64,000 nt of DNA from JAEMQF01 sp963791595 (GTDB lineage: Bacteria > Pseudomonadota > Gammaproteobacteria > Burkholderiales > Burkholderiaceae_C): NCBI GenBank assembly GCA_963791595.1, contig CAWBTF010000009.1, forward strand, positions 135,257 through 199,256. Direction: 5' to 3'. The notes under the pieces are model-generated. The model was not told the DNA's origin. It made no database searches and saw nothing but the letters and a program-made list of their open reading frames with translations. Position numbers and translations under genes: made by a program. Of this stretch, positions 27,375 to 38,565 are shown piece by piece; positions within the stretch are counted from its first letter, which is position 1, and each line of letters opens with the position of its first letter.

Positions 27375-29441
27375 TCAGCCGCGCGGGGCGCTGGCGAGCA
27401 ACATTGCCGCGTCATCGGCGCGCTGCACCGCGGCAGCCCGCAATGCCTTCAGGCGCTCGCGTGGGTCTTGCTTGGCGCTGGCCTCGTGCAGTTTCATTTC
27501 GGCGATGAAGCGGCTCGGCTGCGCCGCCACGATGCTGCGCCCGCGCTTGCGCCGGCGCAGCGCACTCAAGCCCAGGGTGTGGCGCGCCCGCGTGATGCCC
27601 ACGTACATCAGGCGGCGCTCTTCTTCCAGGCGCTGCGGCGTCATCTCGTCGTCTTCCGCGCAAAACGGCAGCAGCCCTTCGTTGACCCCGACCAGCATCA
27701 CATGCGGCCATTCCAAACCCTTGGCGGCGTGCAGCGTGGACAGGGTGACGACGTTCTGCTCGTCGCGGCGTTCGGCCAGGCTGATGATCACGGAAATCGT
27801 CTGCGCGACGTCGAGCACGCTCAGCTTTTCGCTTTGCATCGTCGTGCCGCCGTCGTTTTCGAGTTCGCCGCCGCAGCGCTTGGCGATCCAGTCGGCAAAG
27901 TCGAGAACGTTCGACCAGCGGCTCGCCGCGAGCGCTTCGCTGTCGGTGTCGTCGCGCAGGTGCTGCTCGTAGCCGATGTCCTTGAGCCATCCGAGCAGCA
28001 AGGCCTTCGCCTCTTCGGCGCCCTGGGTGTGGCGCGCGCGGTACTGCAGATCGTTCACGTAGCGCCCGAACTCGTGCAACGATTCGACGGCACGCGAGTT
28101 CAGCACACTGCCGAGGCTTTGTGCGAACAGCGCCTCGAACAGGCTGCTCTTCCAGCGTGAGGCAAATTCGCCGAGCTTGGTCAGCGTCTGGTGGCCGATG
28201 CCGCGCTTCGGGCTCGTGATCGCGCGCAGGAACGCCGGGTCGTCGTCGTTGTTGACGATCAGGCGCAGCCAGGCGCACAGGTCGCGGATCTCGGCGCGGT
28301 CGAAGAAGCTCTGCCCGCCCGAGACCTTGTACGGGATGCTCGCGCGCCGCAACGCCTGCTCGAATACCCGCGCCTGGTGGTTCGCGCGGTAGAGCACGGC
28401 GAAGTCCTTGAACTGCACCTCGCCACCCCGGCCGCGCAAGGCTTGGATGCGCGCCACGGCCCGCTCGGCCTCATGCTCTTCGCTGTCGGATTCGATCACC
28501 AACACCGGCTCGCCGTCGCCGAGTTCGCTCCAGAGTTTCTTGTCGAACAGCTTCGGGTTGTTCGCGATCACCGCGTTCGCGGCGCGCAAGATGTTTCCGG
28601 TGGACCGGTAGTTCTGCTCGAGCATGATCACGTGCAGCTTCGGGAAGTCGACGCTGAGCTGCTTCAAGTTCTCGATCGATGCGCCGCGCCAGCCGTAGAT
28701 GCCCTGGTCGTCGTCGCCGACGGCAGTGAACATGGCGCGCTCGCCGACCAGCGACTTGAGCAGTTCGTACTGGATCGTATTGGTGTCCTGCACCTCGTCG
28801 ATCAATACATAGCGCAGTGTGTCCTGCCAGCGCCGGCGCACCGTGGCGTCGCGCTGCAACAGCTTGTTGGGCAGCAGGATCAGATCGTCGAAGTCAACCG
28901 CCTGGTAGGCGCTCAAACGTTCTTCGTAGCGTTGCATCACGCGCGCCGCGACCTGTTCGTCGTCGTTCGTCGCCGCGCTCTGCGCCGCGGCACTGTCCAG
29001 GCCGCGGTTCTTCCACGCGCTGATCGCCCATTGCCAGCGCCTCGCGAGCGCGTTGTCGGTGGTTGCGCCGGCGTCTTTCATCAAGCCAAGCACATCGTCG
29101 CTGTCGAGAATGCTGAACTGAGGCTTCAGACCGACGTGTTCGCCCTCGGCGCGCAGCAGGCGCACACCGAGCGAGTGAAAGGTGCTGATCACCAGCGACT
29201 TCGCGGCGCGCGGCCCGACGAGCTGCTTCGCGCGTTCGCGCATTTCCTGCGCCGCCTTGTTCGTGAACGTGATCGCCGCGATCTGCGACGGCTCGTAACC
29301 GGCCGTCAGCAGCCGCGCGATCTTGTGCGTGACGACGCGGGTCTTGCCCGACCCCGCCCCGGCCAGCACGAGGCAAGGCCCGCCGAGGTGATGCACCGCT
29401 TGCATCTGCGCGGCATTGAGAGAGGTGGGTTCAGAAGACAC
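27375..29441 (-). CDS. rep: ATP-dependent DNA helicase Rep
   Basis: 688-residue superfamily 1A helicase from ATG 29441. Motifs in order: Q-motif region SLNAAQMQAVHH, Walker A AGAGSGKTRVV, motif Ia ITFTNKAAQEM, motif II LIDEVQDTN, motif III GDDDQGIYGWRGA, motif IV YRSTGNILRAANAVI, motif V LSTLHAAKGLEWPHV and motif VI LMYVGITRARHTL. Length and end fit Rep rather than UvrD (no long C-terminal tail). Rep moves 3' to 5' and removes proteins ahead of replication forks. Convergent with the response-regulator gene. Confidence 0.9.
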   Translation of the reverse strand: MSSEPTSLNAAQMQAVHHLGGPCLVLAGAGSGKTRVVTHKIARLLTAGYEPSQIAAITFTNKAAQEMRERAKQLVGPRAAKSLVISTFHSLGVRLLRAEGEHVGLKPQFSILDSDDVLGLMKDAGATTDNALARRWQWAISAWKNRGLDSAAAQSAATNDDEQVAARVMQRYEERLSAYQAVDFDDLILLPNKLLQRDATVRRRWQDTLRYVLIDEVQDTNTIQYELLKSLVGERAMFTAVGDDDQGIYGWRGASIENLKQLSVDFPKLHVIMLEQNYRSTGNILRAANAVIANNPKLFDKKLWSELGDGEPVLVIESDSEEHEAERAVARIQALRGRGGEVQFKDFAVLYRANHQARVFEQALRRASIPYKVSGGQSFFDRAEIRDLCAWLRLIVNNDDDPAFLRAITSPKRGIGHQTLTKLGEFASRWKSSLFEALFAQSLGSVLNSRAVESLHEFGRYVNDLQYRARHTQGAEEAKALLLGWLKDIGYEQHLRDDTDSEALAASRWSNVLDFADWIAKRCGGELENDGGTTMQSEKLSVLDVAQTISVIISLAERRDEQNVVTLSTLHAAKGLEWPHVMLVGVNEGLLPFCAEDDEMTPQRLEEERRLMYVGITRARHTLGLSALRRRKRGRSIVAAQPSRFIAEMKLHEASAKQDPRERLKALRAAAVQRADDAAMLLASAPRG

Positions 29442-29736
29442 GGGGAGCGGCCATTGCGTCGTCGCGTCGGTGGCGCCGACAGGCCTTGGTTCGAAGGGCC
29501 CGAATCATATCGAAGCGCATCGTCACGGGGTGTCACAGATGCGCAAACCGTTACTCGCGAAGCCACGTGAACTTGTTCGCGCGTCTTGGTGTTGCCCCGA
29601 CCAAGCGCCTTGCCGATATAGCAGGTGACTCGCACACTCATCGAACGATGCGACAGCGTGACGATGTGATTCGAACTACTGGCCCTTCATCCAGATTGCC
29701 CTCTTCTTTGCGGATTGCCCACCGGGAAACTCACCT

Positions 29737-30198
29737 ATGCGCTTGATCACCACGATCGCCAACTGGGTGGCCGGCCTTCAAGACCCCGGGCCGCGCGAGA
29801 CCTTGCCCACGACACCGGAGCGCCTGCGCGAGTTGCGCAGCGTGTGCCACACGATCCTGGACGACGTTCGCGGTCATCCCGCTCGGCTGCTCGCGGAGCG
29901 AATCGACGCCGCCAACCATGCGAATGACTTCTGGCACATGCGTCCACGCCTGTTCGATGCGGTGTCGACCGAGTTCGGTGAGGTCGTTGCCGGGCGGCGC
30001 CTGTTGCAGCTCGACACGATGCTGCAGGTCAATCACGACCGACGCAGCCAGTTCGCACGGGAGTCCCAGCCCGGCGGCTCGTCGAGCCTGGAGCGCCGCA
30101 CCGGCAGGCTTTCTTCGCCGCCACAGGTGGTGAAACGGCGGCGCGCGTCGAACAAATCACCGTTCCGCACGACGCGGGGCGATCTGGGCGTCACGTAA
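29737..30198 (+). CDS. Hypothetical protein, no recognised family
   Basis: 153 residues from ATG 29737. The first 100 residues look helical and folded (ERLRELRSVCHTILDDVRG, FWHMRPRLFDAVSTEFGEVV); the last 50 are Arg/Ser-rich and probably disordered. There are no membrane helices or motifs I can name. No clear SD is present. It is divergent from rep across 295 bases in which I see no other gene, and is followed 81 bases later by the AEC carrier. Codon use fits the neighbourhood, so it is likely real. Confidence 0.5.
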   Translation: MRLITTIANWVAGLQDPGPRETLPTTPERLRELRSVCHTILDDVRGHPARLLAERIDAANHANDFWHMRPRLFDAVSTEFGEVVAGRRLLQLDTMLQVNHDRRSQFARESQPGGSSSLERRTGRLSSPPQVVKRRRASNKSPFRTTRGDLGVT

Positions 30199-30279
30199 GT
30201 CACCGCACGCCGCTACCCGGTCCGACAAGTCATTGAGGCGCGCGCATGACGCGCGCGGTCCTTGCGATACTGCGCGGAG

Positions 30280-31275
30280 ATGTCCGCGATCTTCGCCGTC
30301 ACGTTTCCCTTCTTTGCCGTGGTCTTGCTCGGCTACCTCGCGGCGATGCGCGGCGTGATGCCCGAGTCGGCGATTCCCGGGCTCAGCACCTTCGTCTTGT
30401 TCTTCGCACTGCCGTGCATGCTGTTCCGCTTCGGCGCGAGCCGGCCGCTCGAGCAGCTGATCGATCCTGCATTGATGGCCATCTACGCGGCATGTGCGCT
30501 GCTGATGGTGTTGTGCAGCGTCGGGCTGTCGTTGCAGCGGGAGGGTGCGATGCCGGGTCTGGGCTTGAAGGATGCGGCTTTTGGCGCGCTCGTGGCGACG
30601 TTTCCGAACGCCGGCTTCATGGGCTTGCCGCTGCTTATAGGCTTGTTGGGTGAGCGCGCCGCGGGGCCCTTGATCGGCGCCATTCTGGTTGACCTGGTGC
30701 TGACGAGTTCGCTGTGCCTGGCGCTCGCGCAGATCGTGCCCAATGCGCCGGGACACGAACACCACGGCTTGGCGCCGGCGTTGGGTCGCGCGCTTCGCGG
30801 GGCGGTTGCCAATCCACTGCCTTGGGCGTTCGCGCTGGGGGCGATGCTGGCTGCGTCGGGTTTTGTGCTGCCGGGGCCGATCGAGCAAATCGTCAAGATG
30901 CTCGGCGACGCGGCAACTCCGGTCGCGTTGTTCACGATCGGCGCCGTACTGTGGCGCGCGCGTCAACACAGCACCCAGGCCACGCCGCTGTCGGGCTACC
31001 TGCCGCTCGCGCTGGTGAAGTTGCTCGTGCACCCGCTGCTGGTCTTGAGCGTCGCCGTCATCGCCTCGGCGCTCGGTGCGGCGGTTTCGCCGTTCGGGCT
31101 GCTCGTGCTGGTGCTCACCGCCGCCCTGCCGAGCGCCAGCAATGTGTCGATCCTCGCCGAGCGCTACGGCGCCGACAACGGCCGCGTGACGCGCATCATC
31201 ATGGCGAGCACGCTGCTGTCGTTCGTCAGCTTTTCGCTGATCGCGTGGGGCTTGGGTGCGGATGTAGCGCGTTGA
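30280..31275 (+). CDS. AEC-family transporter (auxin efflux carrier superfamily)
   Basis: 331 residues from ATG 30280 with about ten hydrophobic helices. Family features: FPFFAVVLLGYLAAMRG at the start, ATFPNAGFMGLPLLIG (the N-x-G-F-x-G-x-P motif of helix 4) and the mirrored LTAALPSASNVSILAERYG near the end. Members export or exchange carboxylates such as malate or malonate in the inner membrane; substrate unknown here. Ends 63 bases before the convergent atpC. Confidence 0.85.
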   Translation: MSAIFAVTFPFFAVVLLGYLAAMRGVMPESAIPGLSTFVLFFALPCMLFRFGASRPLEQLIDPALMAIYAACALLMVLCSVGLSLQREGAMPGLGLKDAAFGALVATFPNAGFMGLPLLIGLLGERAAGPLIGAILVDLVLTSSLCLALAQIVPNAPGHEHHGLAPALGRALRGAVANPLPWAFALGAMLAASGFVLPGPIEQIVKMLGDAATPVALFTIGAVLWRARQHSTQATPLSGYLPLALVKLLVHPLLVLSVAVIASALGAAVSPFGLLVLVLTAALPSASNVSILAERYGADNGRVTRIIMASTLLSFVSFSLIAWGLGADVAR

Positions 31276-31338
31276 TCGGCCTGCACCGCGCGCGAGCTGT
31301 CGGCGTTGCGCGTCGCGCCGGCCGGCAGCCGCCGCACG

Positions 31339-31755
31339 CTACTTCTTGCGGAACTTGCGCAGCGCGACGATCTGCGCCGCCATCGTGGCGAATTCGCTTT
31401 GCGCCTTGGCGAAATCGATGTCGCTCTTCGCGTTCTTCATCGCCTCTTCGGCGCGTTGTTTCGCTTCAGTGGCCTTGGCTTCGTCGAGATCGTGGCCGCG
31501 AATCGCCGTGTCGGCGAGTACCGTCACCGTGTTGGGCTGGATTTCGAGGATGCCGCCGGCGACGAACACGAATTCTTCTTCGTCGTTGTCCGCGCGCACG
31601 ATGCGCACCGCACCCGGCTTGATGCGCGTGATCAGCGGCGTATGGCGCGGGTAGATGCCGAGTTCGCCCATCTCGCCGGGCAAGGCAACGAACTTCGCCT
31701 CGCCGGAGAAGATGCCGCCTTCGGCGGAGACGACGTCGACGTGAATGGTGGCCAT
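31339..31755 (-). CDS. atpC: ATP synthase epsilon subunit
   Basis: 138 residues: N-terminal beta sandwich (MATIHVDVVSAEGGIFSGEA, LGIYPRHTPLITRIKPG) and C-terminal helical hairpin (AMKNAKSDIDFAKAQSEFA). It links the gamma shaft to the catalytic head and inhibits ATP hydrolysis. Last gene of the atp operon, 12 bases after atpD. Confidence 0.95.
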   Translation of the reverse strand: MATIHVDVVSAEGGIFSGEAKFVALPGEMGELGIYPRHTPLITRIKPGAVRIVRADNDEEEFVFVAGGILEIQPNTVTVLADTAIRGHDLDEAKATEAKQRAEEAMKNAKSDIDFAKAQSEFATMAAQIVALRKFRKK

Positions 31756-31767
31756 CGCGCTTCTGCC

Positions 31768-33180
31768 TTACTGAATCTTCTTCGCTTTTTCGAACGCTTC
31801 GTCGATCGTGCCGACCATGTAGAACGCCTGCTCGGGCAGGTGGTCGCACTCGCCGGCGACGATCATCTTGAATCCGCGGATCGTCTCTTTCAGCGGCACG
31901 TACTTGCCCGGCGTTCCGGTGAACACTTCAGCCACGTGGAACGGCTGCGACAGAAAGCGCTGGATCTTGCGCGCGCGCGCCACGGCCAGCTTGTCTTCCG
32001 GGCTCAACTCGTCCATGCCGAGAATCGCGATGATGTCGCGCAGCTCCTTGTAGCGCTGCAGCGTGCCTTGCACGGCGCGCGTCGTCGTGTAGTGGTCTTC
32101 GCCAACGACGTTCGGGTCGACCTGGCGCGACGTGGAGTCGAGCGGGTCCACCGCCGGATAGATTCCGAGCGACGCGATGTCGCGCGACAAAACGACGGTC
32201 GCGTCCAGGTGCGCGAAGGTCGTCGCGGGCGACGGGTCGGTCAGGTCGTCGGCCGGCACGTAGACCGCCTGGATCGACGTGATCGAGCCGACCTTGGTGG
32301 AAGTGATGCGCTCTTGCAGGCGGCCCATCTCTTCGGCGAGCGTCGGTTGGTAGCCCACCGCCGAGGGCATGCGGCCGAGCAGCGCCGACACTTCGGTTCC
32401 GGCGAGCGTGAAGCGGTAGATGTTGTCGACGAAGAACAGCACGTCGCGGCCTTCGTCGCGGAACGACTCGGCGATCGTCAAGCCCGTCAGCGCAACGCGC
32501 AGGCGGTTGCCCGGTGGCTCGTTCATCTGGCCGTAGACCATCGACACCTTGGAGGCCGGCAGGTTGTCCAGGTCGACGACTTTCGAGTCCGCCATCTCGT
32601 GATAGAAGTCGTTGCCCTCGCGGGTACGCTCGCCCACGCCGGCAAACACCGACAGGCCCGAGTGCGCCTTCGCGATGTTATTGATGAGTTCCATCATGTT
32701 CACCGTCTTGCCCACGCCGGCGCCGCCGAACAGGCCGACCTTGCCGCCCTTGGCGAACGGGCAGATCAGGTCGATCACCTTGATGCCGGTTTCCAGCAGT
32801 TCTTGCGACGGGCTCAGCTCGTCGTAGCTCGGCGCCTTGCGGTGGATCGACGCGGTCAGCGTCCGGTCCACCGGGCCGCGCTCGTCGATCGGGTTGCCCA
32901 GCACGTCCATGATGCGGCCGAGTGTCGCCTTGCCGACCGGCACGGTGATCGCCTTGCCGGTATTGCTGACCATCAGGCCGCGGCGCAGGCCGTCGGAGGA
33001 GCCGAGCGCGATCGTGCGCACGACGCCGTCGCCGAGCTGCTGCTGCACCTCGAGCGTCAGCGCCGAGCCTTCGAGTTTGAGCGCGTCGTACACGCGCGGC
33101 ATCTGCTCGCGCGGAAACTCGACGTCGACGACAGCGCCGATGCACTGCACGATCTTGCCCTGGGTCTGGGTAGCTGCCAT
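31768..33180 (-). CDS. atpD: ATP synthase beta subunit
   Basis: 470 residues from ATG 33180. Walker A GGAGVGKTVNMMELI, the catalytic Glu in VGERTREGNDFYHEM, Walker B LFFVDNIYRFT and the DELSEED equivalent GMDELSPEDKLAVARARKI are all intact. It provides the catalytic nucleotide sites of F1. An in-frame ATG-less leader (KEPNN) upstream is excluded because family members start MAxxTQGKI. Confidence 0.97.
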   Translation of the reverse strand: MAATQTQGKIVQCIGAVVDVEFPREQMPRVYDALKLEGSALTLEVQQQLGDGVVRTIALGSSDGLRRGLMVSNTGKAITVPVGKATLGRIMDVLGNPIDERGPVDRTLTASIHRKAPSYDELSPSQELLETGIKVIDLICPFAKGGKVGLFGGAGVGKTVNMMELINNIAKAHSGLSVFAGVGERTREGNDFYHEMADSKVVDLDNLPASKVSMVYGQMNEPPGNRLRVALTGLTIAESFRDEGRDVLFFVDNIYRFTLAGTEVSALLGRMPSAVGYQPTLAEEMGRLQERITSTKVGSITSIQAVYVPADDLTDPSPATTFAHLDATVVLSRDIASLGIYPAVDPLDSTSRQVDPNVVGEDHYTTTRAVQGTLQRYKELRDIIAILGMDELSPEDKLAVARARKIQRFLSQPFHVAEVFTGTPGKYVPLKETIRGFKMIVAGECDHLPEQAFYMVGTIDEAFEKAKKIQ

Positions 33181-33241
33181 GTTGTTCGGTTCCTTCAAAC
33201 TTCAATCAATTTGCTTGCTGGCGGTTTGACGCGAGGCCGCG

Positions 33242-34138
33242 TCAACCGCTGATCGCGGCGGCGCCGCCGACGATCTCGGAGAGTTCTTTCGTGATCGCCG
33301 CCTGGCGCGTCTTGTTGTAGACGAGCTTCAGCTCGGCGATCAGGTTGCCGGCGTTGTCGGTCGCGGCCTTCATCGCGACCATGCGCGCCGCGTGTTCGGA
33401 GGCCATGTTCTCGGCGACGGATTGATAGACGAGCGCTTCGATGTAGCGCGTGAAGAGTTCGTCGATCACCGTCGACGCATCGGGCTCGTACAGATAGTCC
33501 CAAGCGTACTGCGACTTCTCGGCCGCCGTCTGCTGCAAGCGCTCCGCCGACAGCGGCAGCAACTGCTCGATCGTCGGCTCCTGCTTCATCGTGTTGATGA
33601 ACCTCGTGTAGCACAGGTAGACCGCGTCGACCTTGCCTTCAACGAAGGCGTCGAGCATCGTCTTCACCGGACCGATCAGCTTGTCCAGGTGCGGCTTGTC
33701 GCCGAGTTGCGTGGCCTGGCTGATCACCTTGACGCCAATGCGGTTCAGGAAGCCCAGGCCCTTGTTGCCCAAGGCCACGGAGAGTGCCGTGCCACCCGCG
33801 GACTGCTCTTCGCGCAGCTTGTTCGTCACGGCACGCAGCACGTTCGTGTTCAAGCCGCCGCACAGACCCTTGTCGGAAGTGACGACGATGTAGCCGGTGG
33901 CGTTCGTCGCGCCGGTCTTGCGCACGGGCTTGCGCATATACGGCGACTTGTACTCGGGATTGGCCAACGACAGATTCGCCGTGATGTTGCGGATCTTGTC
34001 GGCGTACGGCCGCGCGGCGCGCATGCGGTCCTGCGCCTTGCGCATCTTCGAGACCGAGATCATCTCCATCGCCTTGGTGATCTTCTTCGTGCTCTCGAAG
34101 TTCTTGATCTTCGTGCGTATCTCTTTGCCGACCGCCAT
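33242..34138 (-). CDS. atpG: ATP synthase gamma subunit
   Basis: 298 residues. The N-terminal helix MAVGKEIRTKIKNFESTKKI and the C-terminal helix ELKLVYNKTRQAAITKELSE form the rotating coiled-coil shaft; the central Rossmann-like part contains VVTSDKGLCGGLNTNV. Normal length and position between atpA and atpD. Confidence 0.96.
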   Translation of the reverse strand: MAVGKEIRTKIKNFESTKKITKAMEMISVSKMRKAQDRMRAARPYADKIRNITANLSLANPEYKSPYMRKPVRKTGATNATGYIVVTSDKGLCGGLNTNVLRAVTNKLREEQSAGGTALSVALGNKGLGFLNRIGVKVISQATQLGDKPHLDKLIGPVKTMLDAFVEGKVDAVYLCYTRFINTMKQEPTIEQLLPLSAERLQQTAAEKSQYAWDYLYEPDASTVIDELFTRYIEALVYQSVAENMASEHAARMVAMKAATDNAGNLIAELKLVYNKTRQAAITKELSEIVGGAAAISG

Positions 34139-34160
34139 GATGAATTCCTTGGCGGTAAGA

Positions 34161-35714
<1,554 letters not shown>

Positions 35715-35800
35715 GTTGGGTCTCCGGTCTGCGCAGCGTGCGGCGGCGTTGCAGGTTGGACTGAAGGGTTAGGTTCGGGGTGCGGGGGCTAGGACGCGAA

Positions 35801-36334
35801 TCACGCCGTCAAGGCCATCTTCATCTGTTCGAGGCGAGCCTTCACCGACGTGTCGAGCACTTCGTCGCCGACGACGACGCGAATCCCGCCGATCAGATCG
35901 GGCGCGAGCACGACGCTCGGATTGAGCTTGCGGCCGAAGCGCTTTTCCAGCGCGGGCATCACCTCGGCAAGTTGCACCGGCGCGATCGGGAAGGCGCTGT
36001 GGATCACCGCGTCGGCAATGCCCGAGCGCGCGTTGACGAGTGCCTGGAACTGCTCGGCGATCGCCGGCAACGCAGCGAGCCGGCCGTTGTCGACGACGGT
36101 GCGCAGCAGGTTCTTCGCGGCCTCCGATAGCGGCGTCTTGATCACGCCAACGATCACCGCGAACACCTGCTCGGCGCTCACTTTCGGGTTGTCGGCGAAC
36201 TGGCGCAGCTGCGCGTCGCCGGCCACGTCGGCCAACGCTTGAATGTGGCCGACCAGCGCTGCGTGCTCGGCGGCGCCGACGGCTTTGAACAGCGCCTCGG
36301 CGTACGGGCGCGCGATCGTGGCGAGTTCAGCCAT
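35801..36334 (-). CDS. atpH: ATP synthase delta subunit
   Basis: 177 residues: an N-terminal six-helix bundle (TIARPYAEALFKAVGAAEHA) and the conserved C-terminal strand motif VVLAPDLIGGIRVVVGDEVL. It clamps the peripheral stalk (subunit b) to the top of F1. It ends 86 bases before atpA and begins 3 bases after the atpF stop. Confidence 0.95.
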   Translation of the reverse strand: MAELATIARPYAEALFKAVGAAEHAALVGHIQALADVAGDAQLRQFADNPKVSAEQVFAVIVGVIKTPLSEAAKNLLRTVVDNGRLAALPAIAEQFQALVNARSGIADAVIHSAFPIAPVQLAEVMPALEKRFGRKLNPSVVLAPDLIGGIRVVVGDEVLDTSVKARLEQMKMALTA

Positions 36335-36337
36335 GGC

Positions 36338-36808
36338 TCAAAGTTCGGCCTTCAGGCGCGTCAGCAACTCAGCGTGAACGCCGGCATTGACTTCGCGCTT
36401 GAGAATCTGCTCCGCGCCCTTGACGGCGAGCGACGCAAGCTGCTCGCGCAGGCTTTCGCGCGCTTTCACGGCTTCCTGGTTGGCCTCGGCCTTGGCAGCA
36501 GCGATGATCTTCGCGCCCTCTTCGCTGGCGCGAGTCTTCGCTTCTTCGATCATCGATTGCGCCAAGCGCTCGGCGTCGGCCAGGCGCTGCGTGGCGTGCG
36601 TGCGCGCGGTCGCGAGCTGCTCTTCGACGCGCCGGTTCGCGTTGCTCAACTCGGCCTTGGCCTTGTCGGCGGCCGACAAGCCGTCGGCGATCTTCTTCGC
36701 GCGCTCGTCGAGCGCGGCGGTGATCGGCGGCCAAACGAATTTCATCGTGAACCAGACCAGGATCAGGAACACGATCATCTGAAAGATGAATGTGGCGGTA
36801 ATGCTCAT
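36338..36808 (-). CDS. atpF: ATP synthase subunit b
   Basis: 156 residues: one N-terminal membrane helix (TATFIFQMIVFLILVWFTMK) and a long charged helix rich in Ala, Glu and Lys that dimerises as the peripheral stalk. Usual length for betaproteobacteria (156). Directly coupled to atpH. Confidence 0.96.
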   Translation of the reverse strand: MSITATFIFQMIVFLILVWFTMKFVWPPITAALDERAKKIADGLSAADKAKAELSNANRRVEEQLATARTHATQRLADAERLAQSMIEEAKTRASEEGAKIIAAAKAEANQEAVKARESLREQLASLAVKGAEQILKREVNAGVHAELLTRLKAEL

Positions 36809-36832
36809 GGGTGCCTTCGGCTGATGATCGAA

Positions 36833-36850
36833 GCCACCGCGAGCGGTGGC
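36833..36850 (-). other. Stem-loop between atpE and atpF
   Basis: A perfect 7-bp stem (GCCACCG/CGGTGGC) closing a CGAG tetraloop lies in the 55-base gap between the atpE stop and the atpF start. No U-run follows on either strand, so it is not an intrinsic terminator; an mRNA-stabilising or processing role that helps the high expression of atpE is an inference. Confidence 0.4.
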
Positions 36851-36863
36851 AAAGGCCAGCGGA

Positions 36864-37127
36864 TTACTTCGGCAGATTCGCCAACTGCGCCAGGAACGGA
36901 TTGGCCGTCGTGAACCACAGCGCGATACCCGTGCCGATGATGAACGAAGCGTCGATCAGCCCGACCAGCAGGAACATCTTGGTCTGCAACTCGCCCATCA
37001 GCTCGGGCTGGCGCGCCGCCGATTCGAGGTACTTGCTGCCCATCACGCCGATGCCGATACACGCGCCCATCGCGCCCAGACCGATGATGAGACCTGCCGC
37101 GAGGGCGACGAGACCGATGAGTTCCAT
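36864..37127 (-). CDS. atpE: ATP synthase subunit c
   Basis: 87-residue hairpin of two membrane helices: glycine-rich first helix (LIIGLGAMGACIGIGVMGSK), the polar loop ARQPEL, and a second helix with the ion-carrying carboxylate D59 (LVGLIDASFIIGTGIALWF). Na+-type ligand residues are absent, so a proton-driven rotor ring is expected. Confidence 0.96.
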   Translation of the reverse strand: MELIGLVALAAGLIIGLGAMGACIGIGVMGSKYLESAARQPELMGELQTKMFLLVGLIDASFIIGTGIALWFTTANPFLAQLANLPK

Positions 37128-37191
37128 GTTGACTCCAGTGTGTGTAGTTGAATGAAAGGGAAAAACGAATGGTCCGGCGGCGAGCGCCGGA

Positions 37192-38052
37192 TCAGTGAGA
37201 GTCGTGCGCCTGACCCACGTAAACCAGCGTGAGCATCATGAACACGAACGCCTGCAAGGTGATGATCAGGATGTGGAAGATGGCCCACACGGTGCCGGCG
37301 ATCACGTGCAAGGCGCCCAACGCGAAGCCGCTGAATGACAAGGTGAATGCACCGCCGAGCAGCGCGATCAGCAGAAAGATCAGTTCGCCCGCGTACATGT
37401 TGCCGAACAATCGCATGCCGTGCGACACCGTCTTGGCGACGAACTCGACGACCTGCATCGCGAAGTTGAACGGATACAGCGCCCAGTGGTTGCCGAACGG
37501 CGCGGCAAACAGTTCGTGAATCCAGCCGCCCAGCCCCTTGATCTTGACGTTGTAGACCAGGCACAGGATCAGCACACCGACCGACAAGCCCATCGTGACC
37601 GACAAGTCGGCCGTCGGCACCACGCGCAGATAAGCATGCGACGCGTCGTGCCCTGCCGCGCCGTAGATCCATTGCCACAGCAGCGGCAGCAGATCCACCG
37701 GCAGCAGGTCCATCGCGTTGAGCAGGAAGATCCAGACGAACACGGTGAGCGCGAGCGGCGCGACGAGCCTGCGGCTGTTCGCGTTGTGGACGATGCCCTT
37801 GGCCTGGCTCTCGACCATCTCGAACAGGATTTCCACCGCGGCCTGGAAGCGACCCGGCACGCCGGAAGTGGCGCTGCTCGCCGCACGCCACAGCAGCCAG
37901 CAGCCGATCACGCCGAGCACGATGGAGAACGCGATCGAATCGAAATTGAGAACCGAGAAGTCGACCAGCCCCTTGGGCTTGCCGGTCTGGAAGTGCGTCA
38001 GGTGGTGAACGATGTAGTCACCGGCGGTGAGTGCTTGGCCTTCGGCTGCCAT
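37192..38052 (-). CDS. atpB: ATP synthase subunit a
   Basis: 286 residues, six membrane helices. The essential Arg of the proton channel lies in the GMRLFGNMYAGELIFLLIAL helix, and the last helix ends AFVFMMLTLVYVGQAHDSH. Complete and typical of the betaproteobacterial subunit, which has a long N-terminal periplasmic part (LTAGDYIVHHLTHFQTGKP). Confidence 0.96.
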   Translation of the reverse strand: MAAEGQALTAGDYIVHHLTHFQTGKPKGLVDFSVLNFDSIAFSIVLGVIGCWLLWRAASSATSGVPGRFQAAVEILFEMVESQAKGIVHNANSRRLVAPLALTVFVWIFLLNAMDLLPVDLLPLLWQWIYGAAGHDASHAYLRVVPTADLSVTMGLSVGVLILCLVYNVKIKGLGGWIHELFAAPFGNHWALYPFNFAMQVVEFVAKTVSHGMRLFGNMYAGELIFLLIALLGGAFTLSFSGFALGALHVIAGTVWAIFHILIITLQAFVFMMLTLVYVGQAHDSH

Positions 38053-38076
38053 GTTGTTCTGTCTCGTCTCGTTCGT

Positions 38077-38553
38077 TCAGCGCCCGCGCCACAACAGCGC
38101 GAGCCAGTAGACCTGAATACACAGCACGAGTGCGGCCAGCAGTGCCGGCCAGCTCAAGGGCTGAACCGCCTTCGGCGCCAACGCGAGCATCAGCACCGAG
38201 ACTCCGATTTTCACCAGACTCCAAGACATCACGCTGACGCCACTGGCGATCGGCGAAACGCCTGGGAGCTTGCGCGTCACGCCGCGCGCCATCAAGGCGC
38301 CCGGCACAACCGCGACGGCCGTGCCATACAGCGCCGACCCCAGCACATGCACGGCACCGCTGGCCCACCACGCCAGCAGCGCCACCGCGGCGCCGACCCC
38401 CACTTGCGTGCCGACCACGCGCCAAGGCGATACACCCGGATCCTTGTCCCGCAGCGCTTGCGCTTCGTCGCTCGTCAGCGCCCGCACAGGCGGGTCGTCC
38501 AACTCGTCTTCGAAGCCTCGGCGCGCCATGCCATTGGCGGATCGATTTGTCAT
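38077..38553 (-). CDS. atpI: ATP synthase assembly protein AtpI
   Basis: 158 residues from ATG 38553 (MTNRSANGMARRGFEDELD); a GTG 12 bases upstream is a weaker option. A charged N-terminus of about 45 residues is followed by four hydrophobic helices, as in AtpI/UncI proteins that help c-ring assembly. First gene of the atp operon, 24 bases before atpB. Confidence 0.85.
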   Translation of the reverse strand: MTNRSANGMARRGFEDELDDPPVRALTSDEAQALRDKDPGVSPWRVVGTQVGVGAAVALLAWWASGAVHVLGSALYGTAVAVVPGALMARGVTRKLPGVSPIASGVSVMSWSLVKIGVSVLMLALAPKAVQPLSWPALLAALVLCIQVYWLALLWRGR

Positions 38554-38565
38554 GGCACGGGACAC

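Noticed and set aside
30199..30279. Possible small gene or RNA between the unknown gene and the AEC carrier
   Set aside because: Only 81 bases, no SD-start pair and no strong hairpin with U-run.
36833..36850. Terminator inside the atp operon
   Set aside because: Good stem but no U-run in either direction; kept only as a stem-loop.
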